A stretch of DNA of 64,000 nucleotides from Sitta carolinensis (lineage: Eukaryota > Chordata > Aves > Passeriformes > Sittidae). Location: contig CM063290.1 in NCBI GenBank assembly GCA_032173965.1, forward strand, positions 10,875,501 through 10,939,500, read 5' to 3'. The notes under the pieces are model-generated. The model made no database searches and was not told the DNA's origin. It saw only the letters and a program-made list of their open reading frames with translations. This document shows positions 25,751 through 37,900 of this stretch, piece after piece; within the stretch, counting starts at the first letter, position 1; each line of letters starts with the position of its first letter. The translations under genes were made by a program, and so were the position numbers.

Positions 25751-26199
25751 GATGTATGCGCGCTGCAGGTAGCTGTAGGGCACCCTGCGCTGGAAGTCGG
25801 CGCGCACCTCCTCGGCGGCGCGGTGCCGGGACACGGCGCCCAGGCGCGGCTCCTCGCAGCGCCGCACGCACTCTGCGCGCCGCAGCACCGAGCCGAAGAA
25901 CGGCAGGTCCCCGCCGGCGCCCGGGCCCGGCGCCGCCAGCCGCACCTGCGCTCGGCACAGCCGCCGGCACCGCAGCCGCGCCGCCCGCAGCTCCCGCCGG
26001 CTGCGCAGCGCCCGCTCCAGGCACCGCGCCGCGCCCGCGAAGTCCCCGCCGTAGTACGCCTCCACGCCGCTGGCGTACAGCGCATCGAAGGGCTGCAGCG
26101 GGCCGCCCTCCCCGCGCACCCGCCGCCCGCCGCCGGCAGCAGCACCAGCAGCGGCAGCAGCGGCAGCAGGGCCCCCCCGGGCCGGCTCCCGGGGGCCAT
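25748..26199 (-). CDS. P3H2: P3H2 exon 1: prolyl 3-hydroxylase 2, N-terminal part (frame interrupted)
   Basis: Prolyl 3-hydroxylase 2 is an ER-resident Fe(II)/2-oxoglutarate dioxygenase that 3-hydroxylates collagen prolines, with preference for basement-membrane type IV collagen (family knowledge). Only the N-terminus is here, about 151 residues. The ATG at 26199-26197 starts MAPGSRPGG followed by a leucine-rich core (about residues 10-22), a clear signal peptide. The mature region starts with GPLQPFDALYASGVEAYYGG, the leprecan TPR-like N-terminus. It contains CRRLC (about 78-82) and CVRRC (about 111-115), the family CxxxC motifs, and ends DFQRRVPYSYLQRAYIQ. The ending and the RVPY.YLQRAYI block match P3H2 better than P3H1, P3H3 or CRTAP. 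The exon ends CAG|GTAGGC in phase 0. The signal peptide and mature region lie in different frames. The 452-nt length is one short of 151 codons, so a base appears missing at about 26105-26140. The catalytic domain and ER-retention tail lie on exons outside this window. Confidence 0.9.
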
Positions 26200-26740
26200 G
26201 CCCGCCGCTCCGCCGGGACGCGCCGCGGGCAGCGCGGCCCGAGGGGGCTCGGCGCCGGGATGCGGGCGGTGCGGGGCTCCGCGCCGTGCAGTCCGCCCGG
26301 CGGGCTCGGCGCGGCGCAGCTCGGTGGAGCGCGGTCCGTGCAGTGGATCCCGGCGAGGCGGGATGCGGGGTCCGGGGATCCGTGCGGTGGATGTCGGTAC
26401 AGTGGGACGCGGGGGTCCGTCAGTGGCGGCGGGGCTCGGTGCGGTGGCGGCGCGGCCGCGGCTCCATGCGCGCCCGGCCGGGGCCGCCTCCCGCCGCCGG
26501 CACCTCTTAAAGGGCCCCGCGCCGTCCGCCCGCCCCGCCCGCGCCGCCGGCCCGGCCCCGGCCCCCCCGCCAGCGGCCAGGGCTGCTCCGAGCATCCCCG
26601 CTCCCCCGCGGCCGCAGGGGTTTGTCAGTGACGTCGGGAAATGTAAATCGTCCCGGGGTGATGTCAGCGGCAGCAGCCTTTCCTCCTCTCCCTGCCCTGT
26701 CCCGCACCTCTTCCTGCGGCCCCGCGTCCCCTCTCTGGCG
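26200..26740 (-). promoter_or_regulatory. P3H2: P3H2 5'UTR and core promoter region
   Basis: Upstream of the P3H2 start codon the minus strand has a promoter-like arrangement. A GC box (CCCCGCCC on plus) is at 26533-26540. A TATA-like TTTAAG is at 26506-26511. By spacing, transcription would be expected to start near 26480, giving a 5'UTR of about 280 nt. Further upstream there are two CRE-like motifs, TGACGTCG at 26629-26636 and TGATGTCA at 26659-26666. The start site is inferred from spacing only; a dispersed CpG-island start is equally possible. Confidence 0.55.
26420..26467 (-). other. Upstream ORF in putative P3H2 5'UTR
   Basis: The only ATG on the minus strand between the P3H2 start and the inferred cap site is at 26467-26465. 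It opens a 15-codon frame, MEPRPRRHRTEPRRH, closed by TGA at 26422-26420, about 220 nt before the main start codon. It is arginine- and proline-rich because of the CG-rich sequence. If transcription starts upstream of 26467 this uORF would be in the mRNA and could reduce P3H2 translation. Whether it is included depends on an unproven start site. Confidence 0.35.
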
Positions 26741-29700
26741 GCCTTATTCAAAGGATGCTTGGTTTTGTCTCCCTGCGAGGCTGCTGCTTGGAGCCGTTTG
26801 TCGCTTGGTTCTCCACCCTCCTCGCCTTTCCTACTCCGGCACTCTCCTGCCTTCGGGAATTCTGCAAATAAATAATCTGGGATGGGCACAGTGAGTGGCT
26901 GGTGAAGCTTTCTCAGCTCCCAGCTGTGTGTTTGTCTCGGTTCCTCCAAGATTTCTCTCTTCCAATGCTTCAATGCCCTGCCCTGCCAAAAATGTTACTC
27001 ATTTTTTTGCATGAATTTTAATGCTTTCTTGTGACGAGACCTTGGCAATGCAGACTGGTGACATATGAAAAAAAAAATATCCTAGTTGGCATTTTAAATA
27101 ATCTCAGTGTTGAACACCTGTCACCAAGAAGTTTTTCATATTAACACAGTTGATTTGGCTGAAATCAGCTGTTCCTGAGTGAGGGGGAATGACCAAACCC
27201 TGGATTTGGCTAGGTGCTTTACTGTAAGATGTTCTGGGCTCTGCTACTCCAAAGTACTCTGTGCGTACAGCACTGTTCTCAGTGGGGTCTCTCACAAGGC
27301 ATTGTGGCCTTATTTCTTTCAGACATTCCAGGAATATCTCTACAGATATTGTCTATCTTCTCGTAGACTAAAATAGCTGCAAATGGGAGATGCCTGAAAT
27401 CCTCTTGATCCAGATTTTGTTACTGCATCAAGCCAGATGTTCCTCACCGTCATGCTGTACATTCCCCTCTGCTGCTCCAGTGACTTTGATCGAATCTTGC
27501 CTTGTTTATACTGCTGTGTTCAGGATCAAAAACAGGGCTCAACAGCCTCTCATTGGGCAAGTGATCACATTATGGAGCCAGTTTACAACAGTTTCACATG
27601 AAGGAAGTTTTTTTCCACTTGACTAGAGATAACTAGAGTTCCTGGTGAAGATCTTTCCCATCTGGCAAAGATTTCAGAACAGTTGTCCTTGTTGCTTTCC
27701 TGCGAATTGGCAAAAAATATTTTAAAGGTTTGGGTGTCCCTCCCACCCACCTGCCTGCCAGGAGAGCCCAACACCCTGAAGGGGCATCTGTAGTGGGAGC
27801 GGTACGTGCTGGAACCATTTGCCTGTGCCATACAAAGGTCTCCGGTCCAGATAAAACCTTTTGCAAAGAAAAGTTTATCAGCCCTCCTCTGGGAGCAGAG
27901 GTGACATTATGAGAGGGCTACTTAAACATTCTCAAGGGTCCCAGAGGTGCCAGTGGTGACTGCAGAAGTTTAGAGCTGGAGAGAGCCCTGCCCCAAGTCA
28001 CGGGGATAAGATGCTCGGCTGCCTGGGTGCATTTTCTGAACAATGCATCTCAGATGATCTGTTTGCTGTACCTAATTCCACATTTCTTCCAAGTCAGCAG
28101 CATCTCTGTACTTACAATAGCAACCGATGCCCTACGTAGGAAGGAATGCAGAAAGTACATGAGTGACTGGAGAGAGAAGGAAGTCAAACAAAATATTTTA
28201 TTTCACACTGCTGCATGTTCTGGTCCAGTTCTTTTGTTTCATTAAAAGTCCTTTTTAAAACAATGAAGAAACAGTTCTTTTTTCTGACACCCTGCAGTCC
28301 CATTCTGCTGCCCTTCTTGCAGTGTTTTCTCTGTAGGCACTCACTCACTTTAAGGGCCAGACTGCCACCACCCCACTTTGCAGTCTCCCTGCCTGGAGTC
28401 ACACTGTCTTTCTTTACAAACTTTTGGCTTTCCCTCACCTTGATGGTCTCTTCTTACCCAATTGCAGTGAAGAGCACAACAAGGGTTGGCACAAAGCTCT
28501 TAATCCAGTGTATCTCTCCAACATTCGGTGCAGTTGCTAGAACAACCACATTTAGTTTTATGAGCCTGCTCACTGCCAGAGCAGCAACCAGATGGAAAGA
28601 AATTTGCTGGTCCCTTTATTGTGAGTCTTGTTCTTGCAGAAGATCTGGATCATAACGTCTAGCTGTGCTTCTGCTACAGTCATCAGCATCATAGGGAAGG
28701 TGGGTTTTCCATGGAGCTGGAAAAGAACTGGGTTTGGAAGCTTTGCATATGTAAAGAGAGGGTTTCACCCAGCACAGCAATTGCTGGTTTAGGATGGTAT
28801 GACTCTGAATCAGGCCCCAAGATGCCTGAGATATACCCTCATGCCTTTAATGAAAGGAATAATTCTAAAAATGTAACAACTCAGCCGGTGTTCAGATGTT
28901 GATACTGGCCCCTGTGCAGTTGTTTTGAAAAACCTTTTCCTACGTAAATATGTTCATCTGAAGCTTTTTTTTCTTGAAAACTCTGATATTCGAGTCAAAC
29001 CACTGATGATTTGGCAACAAGATAAGAGCAAAATTTAAGATGCCTTTTGAAATAGCTTTCCAACATGCACTTTACAAGCACCTAGGTTTCAAGTCCTCTC
29101 TGTTTCATTTGTTGCCTTGCTTTCATATTTAATCATGGACAAACTTTATAATTCCAAATCAAACACAAGTGACCTCTTCAGCCATGTACCTTAGTGAGAT
29201 GGAGAGCTTTGAATCAGATGGAAAAGTACAACATACTCTTATTAAAGGGCTTTGAGTTTTGCCTCATATACAAAAGTTCAAGTTAATTGAATATATCACA
29301 TCCATTAGTTAAGTACTTCGTGATTTAGACCCAAATCTGTACCTGAATTCCATAGAATTCCTCCATCTACCCAACATCTTTTTTATTCAAAAAGGTGTGA
29401 GTGTTGTTGTGAATATCAGTAAATGTCAGGAAATTAATACCAAATAAAAAGATGTGCTGCAATATTAATTGTGTGCCATATTTTGAGACTCTCCTTCTAG
29501 GGAAAATCTATAATCAGAGCTGTATAAAACTTGTCTGGGTTTGGGCAGAGTGAAAGGATGAGTGACTAAGGAGGAATTTTCTCTCTAAATTATTAATCTT
29601 GGTATAGCAAGATGTTGCACATGGCAACAGTGTAGTATATGGATGGAGAGAACACAAGGTGCCTGCTGGGGATGACACTGCATCTTCTCCAGGTTTTACC

Positions 29701-31964
29701 TGCTGTTTCCTTACTGGCAGCTTACAAATCTGCTTCCCCACAGCTGTCCCACTGTGTGTTTGGGCCTGTCTCTGCTGCTTTGCTCTGCATGGGTTGCTGA
29801 CAATTTGAGGTCGGCACAGGTGAACAGGTCTTTAGCTTTAGTTCCTAAGCATTTTAACTTTTACTTCCTTCTAACAATATTTTTGTTGGCTCAGGACCTG
29901 GGAGCAGCTATCACATTCTCCCGGACATCTTACCTATGATCAAACACCAGCTGTTGTTATTTCATAAACTTCTATCTCAGGAACCTGGAATGTCCTCTGT
30001 CCTAGCAGCCTTCTATCCTAACATTTCTCCAACACATGTCCATCTCATATCTTGCTGATGACAGCCTCGTTTTTCTTGATGACTTCCTCTTGACATTACC
30101 TCTGCAGAAGCACAAAATGATTGCCAGCAAAGCTTTGCCTATGGTGTTGCTCTAAGTTCATGACCCACCCTTGTATCCTCACACAGACTGTCAAGGCCAT
30201 CTCGTGTCCTCCTTTGCAGCATCCAGCAAAGTTGCCTTGGCACAGGCTTGTCCACTTCTCTCTCTGCTGCATACCATTATTAATACCAGCCTTGACAGCT
30301 CAATCTTTTCTTTGTCCTTGTCTGTCCCAGCTCTCTGCTTCATTTCATTGGACTTACTCTACCTCTGCGTGTTTTGGACAGGGTTTTGTGTTCTAGAATT
30401 TGCCATTGCTTCTCTACTGCAGCACAAGCTGAAACTAACTCCCCAAAGCCATCTCCGCAATCATCCCTCCACTGAGCCTCTTGAAGCTTTGGACATGTGT
30501 GCTTTAGTTTCCAAGTGCTTTGTGATACACAAAAACCCTGTGCAGCATCTGTTACAAAAACCTTAATGCAAGAGAACAGACATACAACATAAGGTTTGCT
30601 GTTGGCACTCGGCAGAGAAATACAATCCTATAAATCACATAAGCAGAAGATCCTTGTGTCTTTCCATGTGTAGACAACAGTATAAACCTTATTGAATTCC
30701 AAGTGCCTTCACACTTTGCTTACTTGGAAACTTGGACCTGACTGCTGTTGTAAATTAAAAAACAATGAAAATAAAGTTCAAGTATAAAACACAGAACCAA
30801 AGACACACTGGTGTCTTGAAGGAGTTGGCTCTGTGCCTGTCACATTTGAGCTTGGATTTAAAATACTTCCATGGCCTATATTATTCGGGATGACAACAAT
30901 TAATAACGCTAAAGAATTATTTTATTGTGTTCTACATACCACTTCTCCTACACTGGCAGACAAAAAAAGTTTTACATAACTAGAGTTGCTGTTATGAACA
31001 GGAAGGTACCTATAAATGATATAAACTGGGAAAATTTAATCGGGGACTCATATGACACAGTTATTTTCAATGCATAGTCCGGAGTTAATGAGACGTGTGA
31101 ATGGTTTCATTGTGTAACTGTCTGAACTTTAGCTGTAAGCTGTGGCAGTTTCAGAGCGTGAACAGGGTCCAATTCATGACTGCTGTAATTGGACCAAGGT
31201 CGGTGACATTGCCCAAAGGATGGGTCAAGTGTAGAGCGTGTGCTCGCACAGCCAGAGCCTGGCTGCAGCTCCAGGGGGTCACATACGTGGATGGATGGGG
31301 GTGACACAGGCTGGCCTCTTTGGGTAGGGTTCTAGGGACACAGAATTCATGTAGGTGGGGCAGAGACACAGGTGACACTTCTGTCTGACCAGCAGCAGCA
31401 CTCTGTGTGGTGTGTGAAGGAAGGAGAAAAATGGGATGGCAGAGGGAGGCCACACAGTGTAAACCTCCTCTTCTGCCCAAAATGAGGCTGATGGAGGCGT
31501 GAAAGTGAGCATGGGGTGGCCCAGGCTCCGTGCAGCTGGTGTCGATGTCTGCAGACTCACCACCTCTCCAGGGAAGAGCTTCCCATGAAAATCCTGCCCA
31601 TGAAAACCTCTGGGGTAAACATCTGATGGATTAGATTCCCAGGTTTCCTTGTTCTGGCAGCTCTGCTGCCTTCAATGGGGCTGTTCGTGCCAGAAGTGTG
31701 AGGAATGAGCTGCTGTTGAGTGACATGGAAGAATCAGAGTTTGTTAAAGTGAGATATGGACATTGAAGTTGAACAACAGAAAAATACTCAGGAGCCTCTC
31801 AAAAGCTATCTGAAGCAGCCTGTGTATTCTAGTTGAAATGTTAAATAAACCCTCATTAAAATCAATATAACTACCCCTAAATCCACTGTGGCCATATATA
31901 TCCCCTGTATGACCTCATGCTTATTTTTCATATGCATTAACTTATAATCTGAGCACCTTGGTGC

Positions 31965-31987
31965 TTTTTTTTTTTTTTTTTTTTTTT
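31965..31987. repeat. Poly-T tract (23 T)
   Basis: Twenty-three consecutive T in intergenic DNA. No retroposon body is recognised. Confidence 0.8.
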
Positions 31988-34900
31988 CATTCCTCTTATC
32001 AATTCTCTTCTGGTTTCAAAATATCATTCAGATCTCAGAAGACATTTTAAAATAAGATTATGCATAAGCCATGAGGCAGCTGAGCCAGCTCAGGTAGATG
32101 CTGCATCCCACCAAAACATAATTCATAAGCAGCCAGGATTTATCCACAGACCTTTCTCCCTGCATTGCCCAGCAGCGAGAGACTGTGACTCCAAGAGTAA
32201 ATATTTGTCTTCCCCACAGAACTCTCCACATGAGCAAGACCCCAACTTATTGAAGGAAGAAGGAAATGTCAGGCAGGGGGAAGAGGCCCACAAGGAGGGC
32301 AACCCAACAGGAGAGAATGGGAGTTGTCACAGTGGGAAACCCAGCATCCTGCCTGTGAAACCAGAGGGGTGGAGAGAGCCACAGAGGAAGCCCAAAAGTC
32401 AAAGTCCACTGAGGAAATGAATACCAGTCTGGCAATGGTAAGACACACTCAGCAGAGAGGAGCTCCCTGGTTAAGCACCAGCAGTGATAACTGTGAGCCA
32501 TCCCCCACCAGGACCACAGCAAATACCAGAGGCTCTCACCAACAGTGGCATGGCAGAGGCGTAGAGGGGACTCCTGTATTGTCAGCCTTTCCCAATTTTG
32601 ATTTTATGTTTCAGTGGAAAAGTGGGGGGCTGAGAGACTATGAAAGACATTAAGCTGACTTCTTTCACAAGTTCTCTTTCACAGTCCATATTAATGTAGT
32701 TCTGACTGAGCTGACCAAGAGGTGCAAATAACATCTACAGTCCTATCAGCTGCAGCACAAGGGAAAACAGAAGAAATTATGTGCATTTAAGTATAAATTT
32801 GCATACCTTTTGATCTCCTTAAAGAACTGCCCTGGTTAAAAGTCACAAATCTTCAGGAGGGTGAAGTGCTGCTGGGGCAGATCACAGACACACTGCATGC
32901 AGAGAGAGAGGCCCAGAGGTGATTAAAACTATACTCCAGAGCACATTTGGCTGAATCATTTTTACTGCAAGGTGTTAGGTTTATATGCCATAGTTTTCAT
33001 CCTAGAGAATCCTAAAATGTTCTGCTAATGCTATACACATAAAACTCACTTCACCACAGCTGCTAGGCAGACAGATTACTGGCACACTGCTTCCCACCCA
33101 GATGTGGGAAGGGAATAACCAACCCAGGACATCTCAGCAAAATCCTGTCTTAAGGGAAATTTCTCCTGGGAAAGGAAGCAGAACTGGAATTCTTTACATT
33201 TTGTGTAATACAAAGTCCTCTGGGGGGTCTTGGTCACTCTTTACAAATGTAATACTGGAGTCAAAGTGCTGGAGCCAACTGTGTGGCCCTGGGGCAAATG
33301 AGAGAAAACACGAGGATTTCAGAGTTGTGCCGGGCACCTTCGGTGGGCCATTCCCAGATTCCCCTGGCAGTGGATCCATAGCACCTACACTGCCGTGCTT
33401 GGCAGCAGCCTGGGGACACACAGCAGCAGGGATACCTCCTGCTCCCCAGTCCACCAGAAACCTCCTAACACTTGGTTAGCTCTAGCTGAAAGGAGTAAGG
33501 AAGCTGAGGTGTGCAGGAGATTGCACCATCCTTCCTCCTCTCATCCCATCCCTTGCACCTGTGTCAATACCTGGAGAGAGCTGGATGCTGCACAGATACT
33601 CCATAGGGCCATTCTTGCTGGAGAAAGGGCTTGAAGGGGTGAATGGAGGAAGGAGACTTGGAAGGATGTCATAAATGTCATTATTAGTTGAACTGCTGCA
33701 GGCCAGTGGAAAACCTTCAGTTTGGAAAAGATTCTGCCAATCCAAGCAATGACATGTTCCTTCATTCTCTCTGTTTCCTTCTCTTTCCCATGGCTAATAT
33801 TTGGGCTTCATTAAAGCCGAAGTAAAGCTGGACAAACTCCCCTGCAGCAGCAAACTTACTCTGGTTTCACAGAGGTGCAAATTACAGAAAGACGACATGG
33901 AAACCGTGGGCTATGGTGGAGCAGTGGTGTGAGGATACGGAGTGACTCCAGTTTGCTCAAGAACAACACTGTGAGATTGATATCTGCCTCAAGCTCCCCT
34001 GTGCCACCCTCTCCTACCCTTTCAGGGATGCCAAGCTCCAGGGCAAACAACTGCACACCAGCCAGTGGTGGAGGCACAGAGGGTGGCTGTAACATCAGCT
34101 GTGGGACAGATGGCAAGAGCAGCAAATCCAGATGGTGATAATGAAGTGGAGAGGAGCAAATACCCTGTTGCACTGATGTGTTCTCTATAATTACAGAAAT
34201 TGCAGAATAGGAACACTCTTGAAGAATGGGAAGGGACATGGCCTCTGTGTTCCCTGAGGTGAAGCACTCTGTGAAAGCTGATGTTTCTCTGATTAGTGGC
34301 TGTTGCTCTGAGGGGAGCAGCAGAAGGCTGAGGAGGGAGTAGATTCCCAGCATACCATGTGCTGTGTGCCCCGGCAGGGAAGCAAGCAGCCTGAAATCAC
34401 CCAGGAGAGAGGAACCAGCTCTCCTGACCCTCCTTACAGGGGATACCTGCTGCTGGCTTGGGCCTGGAAGGTGAGCACCCCAGCAGAGAGGATGTCACTG
34501 GCACAGCCTGTTCAGTACAGCTTCAGCAGTTTCTCTGGGGCCTTTTTTTGGCTGAGAATGGACTGGAGGGAGGGAACAGATTTCAGCCTTACTGTAGTTG
34601 CTAAAAATAGACCCTGGTGTGCATTTTCTCCCTCTCTCCTACATTGCATTACCTCTGGGACTTGTCCAAAAAAAGATTCTGGAGGGTAGCCAAGAGGAGA
34701 TGATGTCTAAACACAGTAGCAAGGACTAAGTTTTCCTTAATTTTCTGGTTTCTGTTTCAGCTTTTAGTGGAAAATAAGTAAGGCACAGACAGTGCTACTT
34801 TTGTATAAGCTCCTTGCATTGAAAGTCTCAGCTGTTAGAAATTAGACTGTGGTTACTTCTTTGACCCCTGTTATTTCTGCAGAGAGCAGTGATCTGGTCT

Positions 34901-37900
34901 CACAAGCATCCCCTGGCCAAGCCTTCAGGACTAGGAGTGAAATTTGCTCTGTATGCCAGGTCAAGGGTGGTTTTTGAAGTATATGCCTAGAGAAGGATAG
35001 CTAAAAGCCTCAGCAATCTTTTGCTGCATTAGTCCATCATACTTTGACAAGCTGATGGCTCAAATGGGCTGGATCATTTATAAAAGGAGAAAAGGCATTT
35101 CTCATGAGCAGTGGGATTTTAATGGCAAAAGAGATACGTGAAAGCTTAAATCTTAGTATCAGAGTGTTTCTATTTAAGGAGACTCTGACCTTTTTTTGTC
35201 AGGAGAGATTGCTGTAAACCTGGCTTTGCAATGGGCCAGATTGTATATTTATTCCATTAAACAGCCTCCATTGTTGTAAGCCAGGAGGGTCACTCAGAGC
35301 AGCAGCTGCTGAAGAGGCTGGCAGGCGCCCCAAAGCAAAGGTCACCAGAGCCCTTCCCAGGGATCAGCAGGCAGTTGGGTGGAGATGCAGGACTAAAAGG
35401 CATCTCAGGAGGTCCCTGGCCACTGCTGGATGCTGCTCTGGGGGTGTCTCGTGCCAGTAGAGGTAATGCTGCTGTGATTGACTCCAAGCTCTCAACCAGC
35501 ACTTGCTGGGCTGGATAGGTTTTGAGGGGGGTCCGCTGGGGAATGTGGGGAGTGTGTTCCTCACTGGTTCTCAGCTGCAATCTGGGGCAGTAGTGCTGTG
35601 AGTCTCCACCATCCTTTTTGCCATCCTGTGCTTCAGGGCCTCAGTTTGTTTGGCATCTGCAAAGGCAAAACTGAGCCTTTATTTATAGGTGGTGCTCCTG
35701 CTGCACTACCAACAGCAACACCTACAGTACAAATTGCTGCATAGAGGATAATGCAAAACTCAGTTTAGCTGGGGCATTTCCACTGGAACAGCCAGCAGAA
35801 ATTCTTCTCTTCTGAAGAGCAGAGTCCTGTGTGAGAACAAGAAGGGGGCTCTATTCAACATTGGACTCAGACCTCTTCTTGCCACCTTAGTCACGACAGA
35901 GCCATAGAGTCTCCTCTAGTCCCTGAAGGGACAGGCCAGAGCACCCTTGTGGCCAGGAGGTCTTTCAGATGGAGCTGCAGGCAGGTTCTGAAGCTAAAGA
36001 CTCAAATTGAGGTAAGACACAGGACATTTCTGAGGGAACAGGACTCTTACTTCCCTGCTACAGCCGGTCTCCATGAGACTCCAAAATTCCCCTTTGACAC
36101 TACAGAAGAAGCAGGCAAGGCAACAAGAGCCCACCCTGAGGGCTCAAGGATGCTCTCAGCCCTTGAATAGAGATGCCAGAGCTGTTCAGAGGGCAAAAGG
36201 TCAGCACAGCCTTCAAAATTTTCTGAATGCCAGTGTGGAAAATGTCTTCAAATGCCTGAGCCCTGCAGCAGAGTGGGTAAAGAGGCAATTTCTTACATAA
36301 GGGGGGCGTTCTTCAACATTCCACACAACCGGGCAGGGCTCAGAGTGACAGAGCCCAAAGAGAAGAGAAATAAGGGATTGATGTGGTATGTGATCAAACC
36401 TATGGCCCTTTGGAAGTCTTAAGGAGCAGTCAGTCTGTTTCACAGACAGCATCATATCTTGGGATAAATTCTGCTGATACATTACAGGATTTTCAAACAC
36501 ATCTTGTGCTAATTTTCCAAACTTCTGGGAATAGGAAAGCATATGGGGGATTTTGTACCCAGTTAATTTTATGGAGTACATTGAGTAAGGGTGGATTTAC
36601 TTTCTGAGCTAGACATGGTTTCAAACATGGCTTTGTGTTTCTTCATTGAGGAGGCAGGGTACCGTTTTATTGCCTTGTGTAAATTGCTTGTTGTTTTATT
36701 GAAGCATAAAAACACTTGGCAAGGCTACAGCGTCCCATTATCTTTCAATTGGGTGGGCAATAATTCCTTAAGCAAACACAAAACCTGATTAAACCCTCAA
36801 ATACCTAGAAATCAAAACAACGTAAGAACAGGGGCACCCAATATGCTGTGGGTAATGAAGAAATGAATGCACTTTTTAACTACTGAACACAATTAGATCT
36901 AGAAAACCACCTTGAAAGCTGAAATGAAAGCATGTCTGATGTTAGCACTGCCTGCAGTGTTTCCTTGTGTTTCTTTCTGCTTCTGTATCTGCCTCTAAGC
37001 CTGCTACCCTGCTGGTTATAAGCACTGACCAAATCCCAAGGAACTGCTGATACTCTGCTTCCAGATGCATTTGCAGATACTACTCCAGTAGGGAGAGGTG
37101 GCAAAGGGGAGGCTGGCAGAGATCCTTGTATTTGCTCAGCCACTGGAGAGGGATGTGTGCCAGTACTGGACTCTGCACCAGGGCTGCTGTGGTGTCTCTG
37201 AATACAGAGAGGAAGGAGATCGAGCCATCAGCTCACCCCCTTCTGCAGCAGTCCTGCTTCTGTGAGAGCTGACCTCATCTCAGAAAAACCTCAGCACATT
37301 CAGCACATTCAGGAATTTGTGAGTCATCCCTGGGAAACTTTTATTCCTCTGCACTAACATCTGAGCAGAAGAGTTCACACTGCTCTGGCTAGAGCTTCCC
37401 TGCCTGGTGGGGCCTCAGGGGATTTTTCCCAACTTCAGGAAGGAAATCAGTATCCTGCATATCAGCGGCACCCGGAGTGGCTGTGCCCACAGCTTTTTCT
37501 TCAACTCCTCCCTCCCCAAAGAGCAGCATCCTGGTGCAGATGCAAGGGACAGTCCCTAGGCCAAGGGGATGGCTCATGGACAACACAGCAGCCAGAGGCA
37601 GAACCTGAGCAGAGAAGACAGCAAAATCCAGCAGTGCTGACAGTGCTGAGGGTTAGTATTGACATCAGGGTCAGTACCAGGTAGCAGCAACCAAGGGCAC
37701 CTCCCAGGGCTGTGGTTTTGGTGGCCCACCCTCAACCCCCAGCTGCTTTAAAATCGTCATTCCCTTTGGCTCCTATCCTCAGCATGGCACACCTCCAGCC
37801 AGAGGTCACCTGGGAGCAAAGAAGCTGGCTTTGAGATTGCTCCCTGGACATGAGGGATCAGCAAGACCTATTAGGAGCACTGTGCTCCAGTGGAAGTGAC

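Larger units (their letters stand above)
25680..26740. other. CpG island over P3H2 exon 1 and promoter
   Basis: A stretch of about 1 kb is extremely GC-rich and dense in CpG, in sharp contrast to the AT-richer flanks on both sides. It covers the start of intron 1, exon 1, the 5'UTR and the proximal promoter. The lack of AT-rich stop codons keeps several long frames open on both strands (for example 25610-26875 plus and 25744-26973 minus). Apart from the P3H2 signal peptide and mature frames, I regard these as by-products of composition. Confidence 0.85.

Noticed and set aside
25610..26875. 421-codon and 336-codon plus-strand open frames across the P3H2 CpG island
   Set aside because: They overlap the real P3H2 exon and promoter on the opposite strand. 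They are Ala/Arg/Pro-rich and explained by the scarcity of AT-rich stop codons.
25744..26973. 409-codon minus-strand frame running through the P3H2 promoter
   Set aside because: Only its central part (the signal peptide from 26199) belongs to P3H2. Upstream it is promoter and intergenic DNA, and downstream of the frame break it is the wrong frame.
32220..32438. Hydrophilic 67-codon frame after an acceptor-like CTTCCCCACAG, with ATG|GTAAGA shortly after its stop
   Set aside because: The splice signals are fair, but there is no family similarity or hydrophobic/structural feature, and such combinations occur often by chance.
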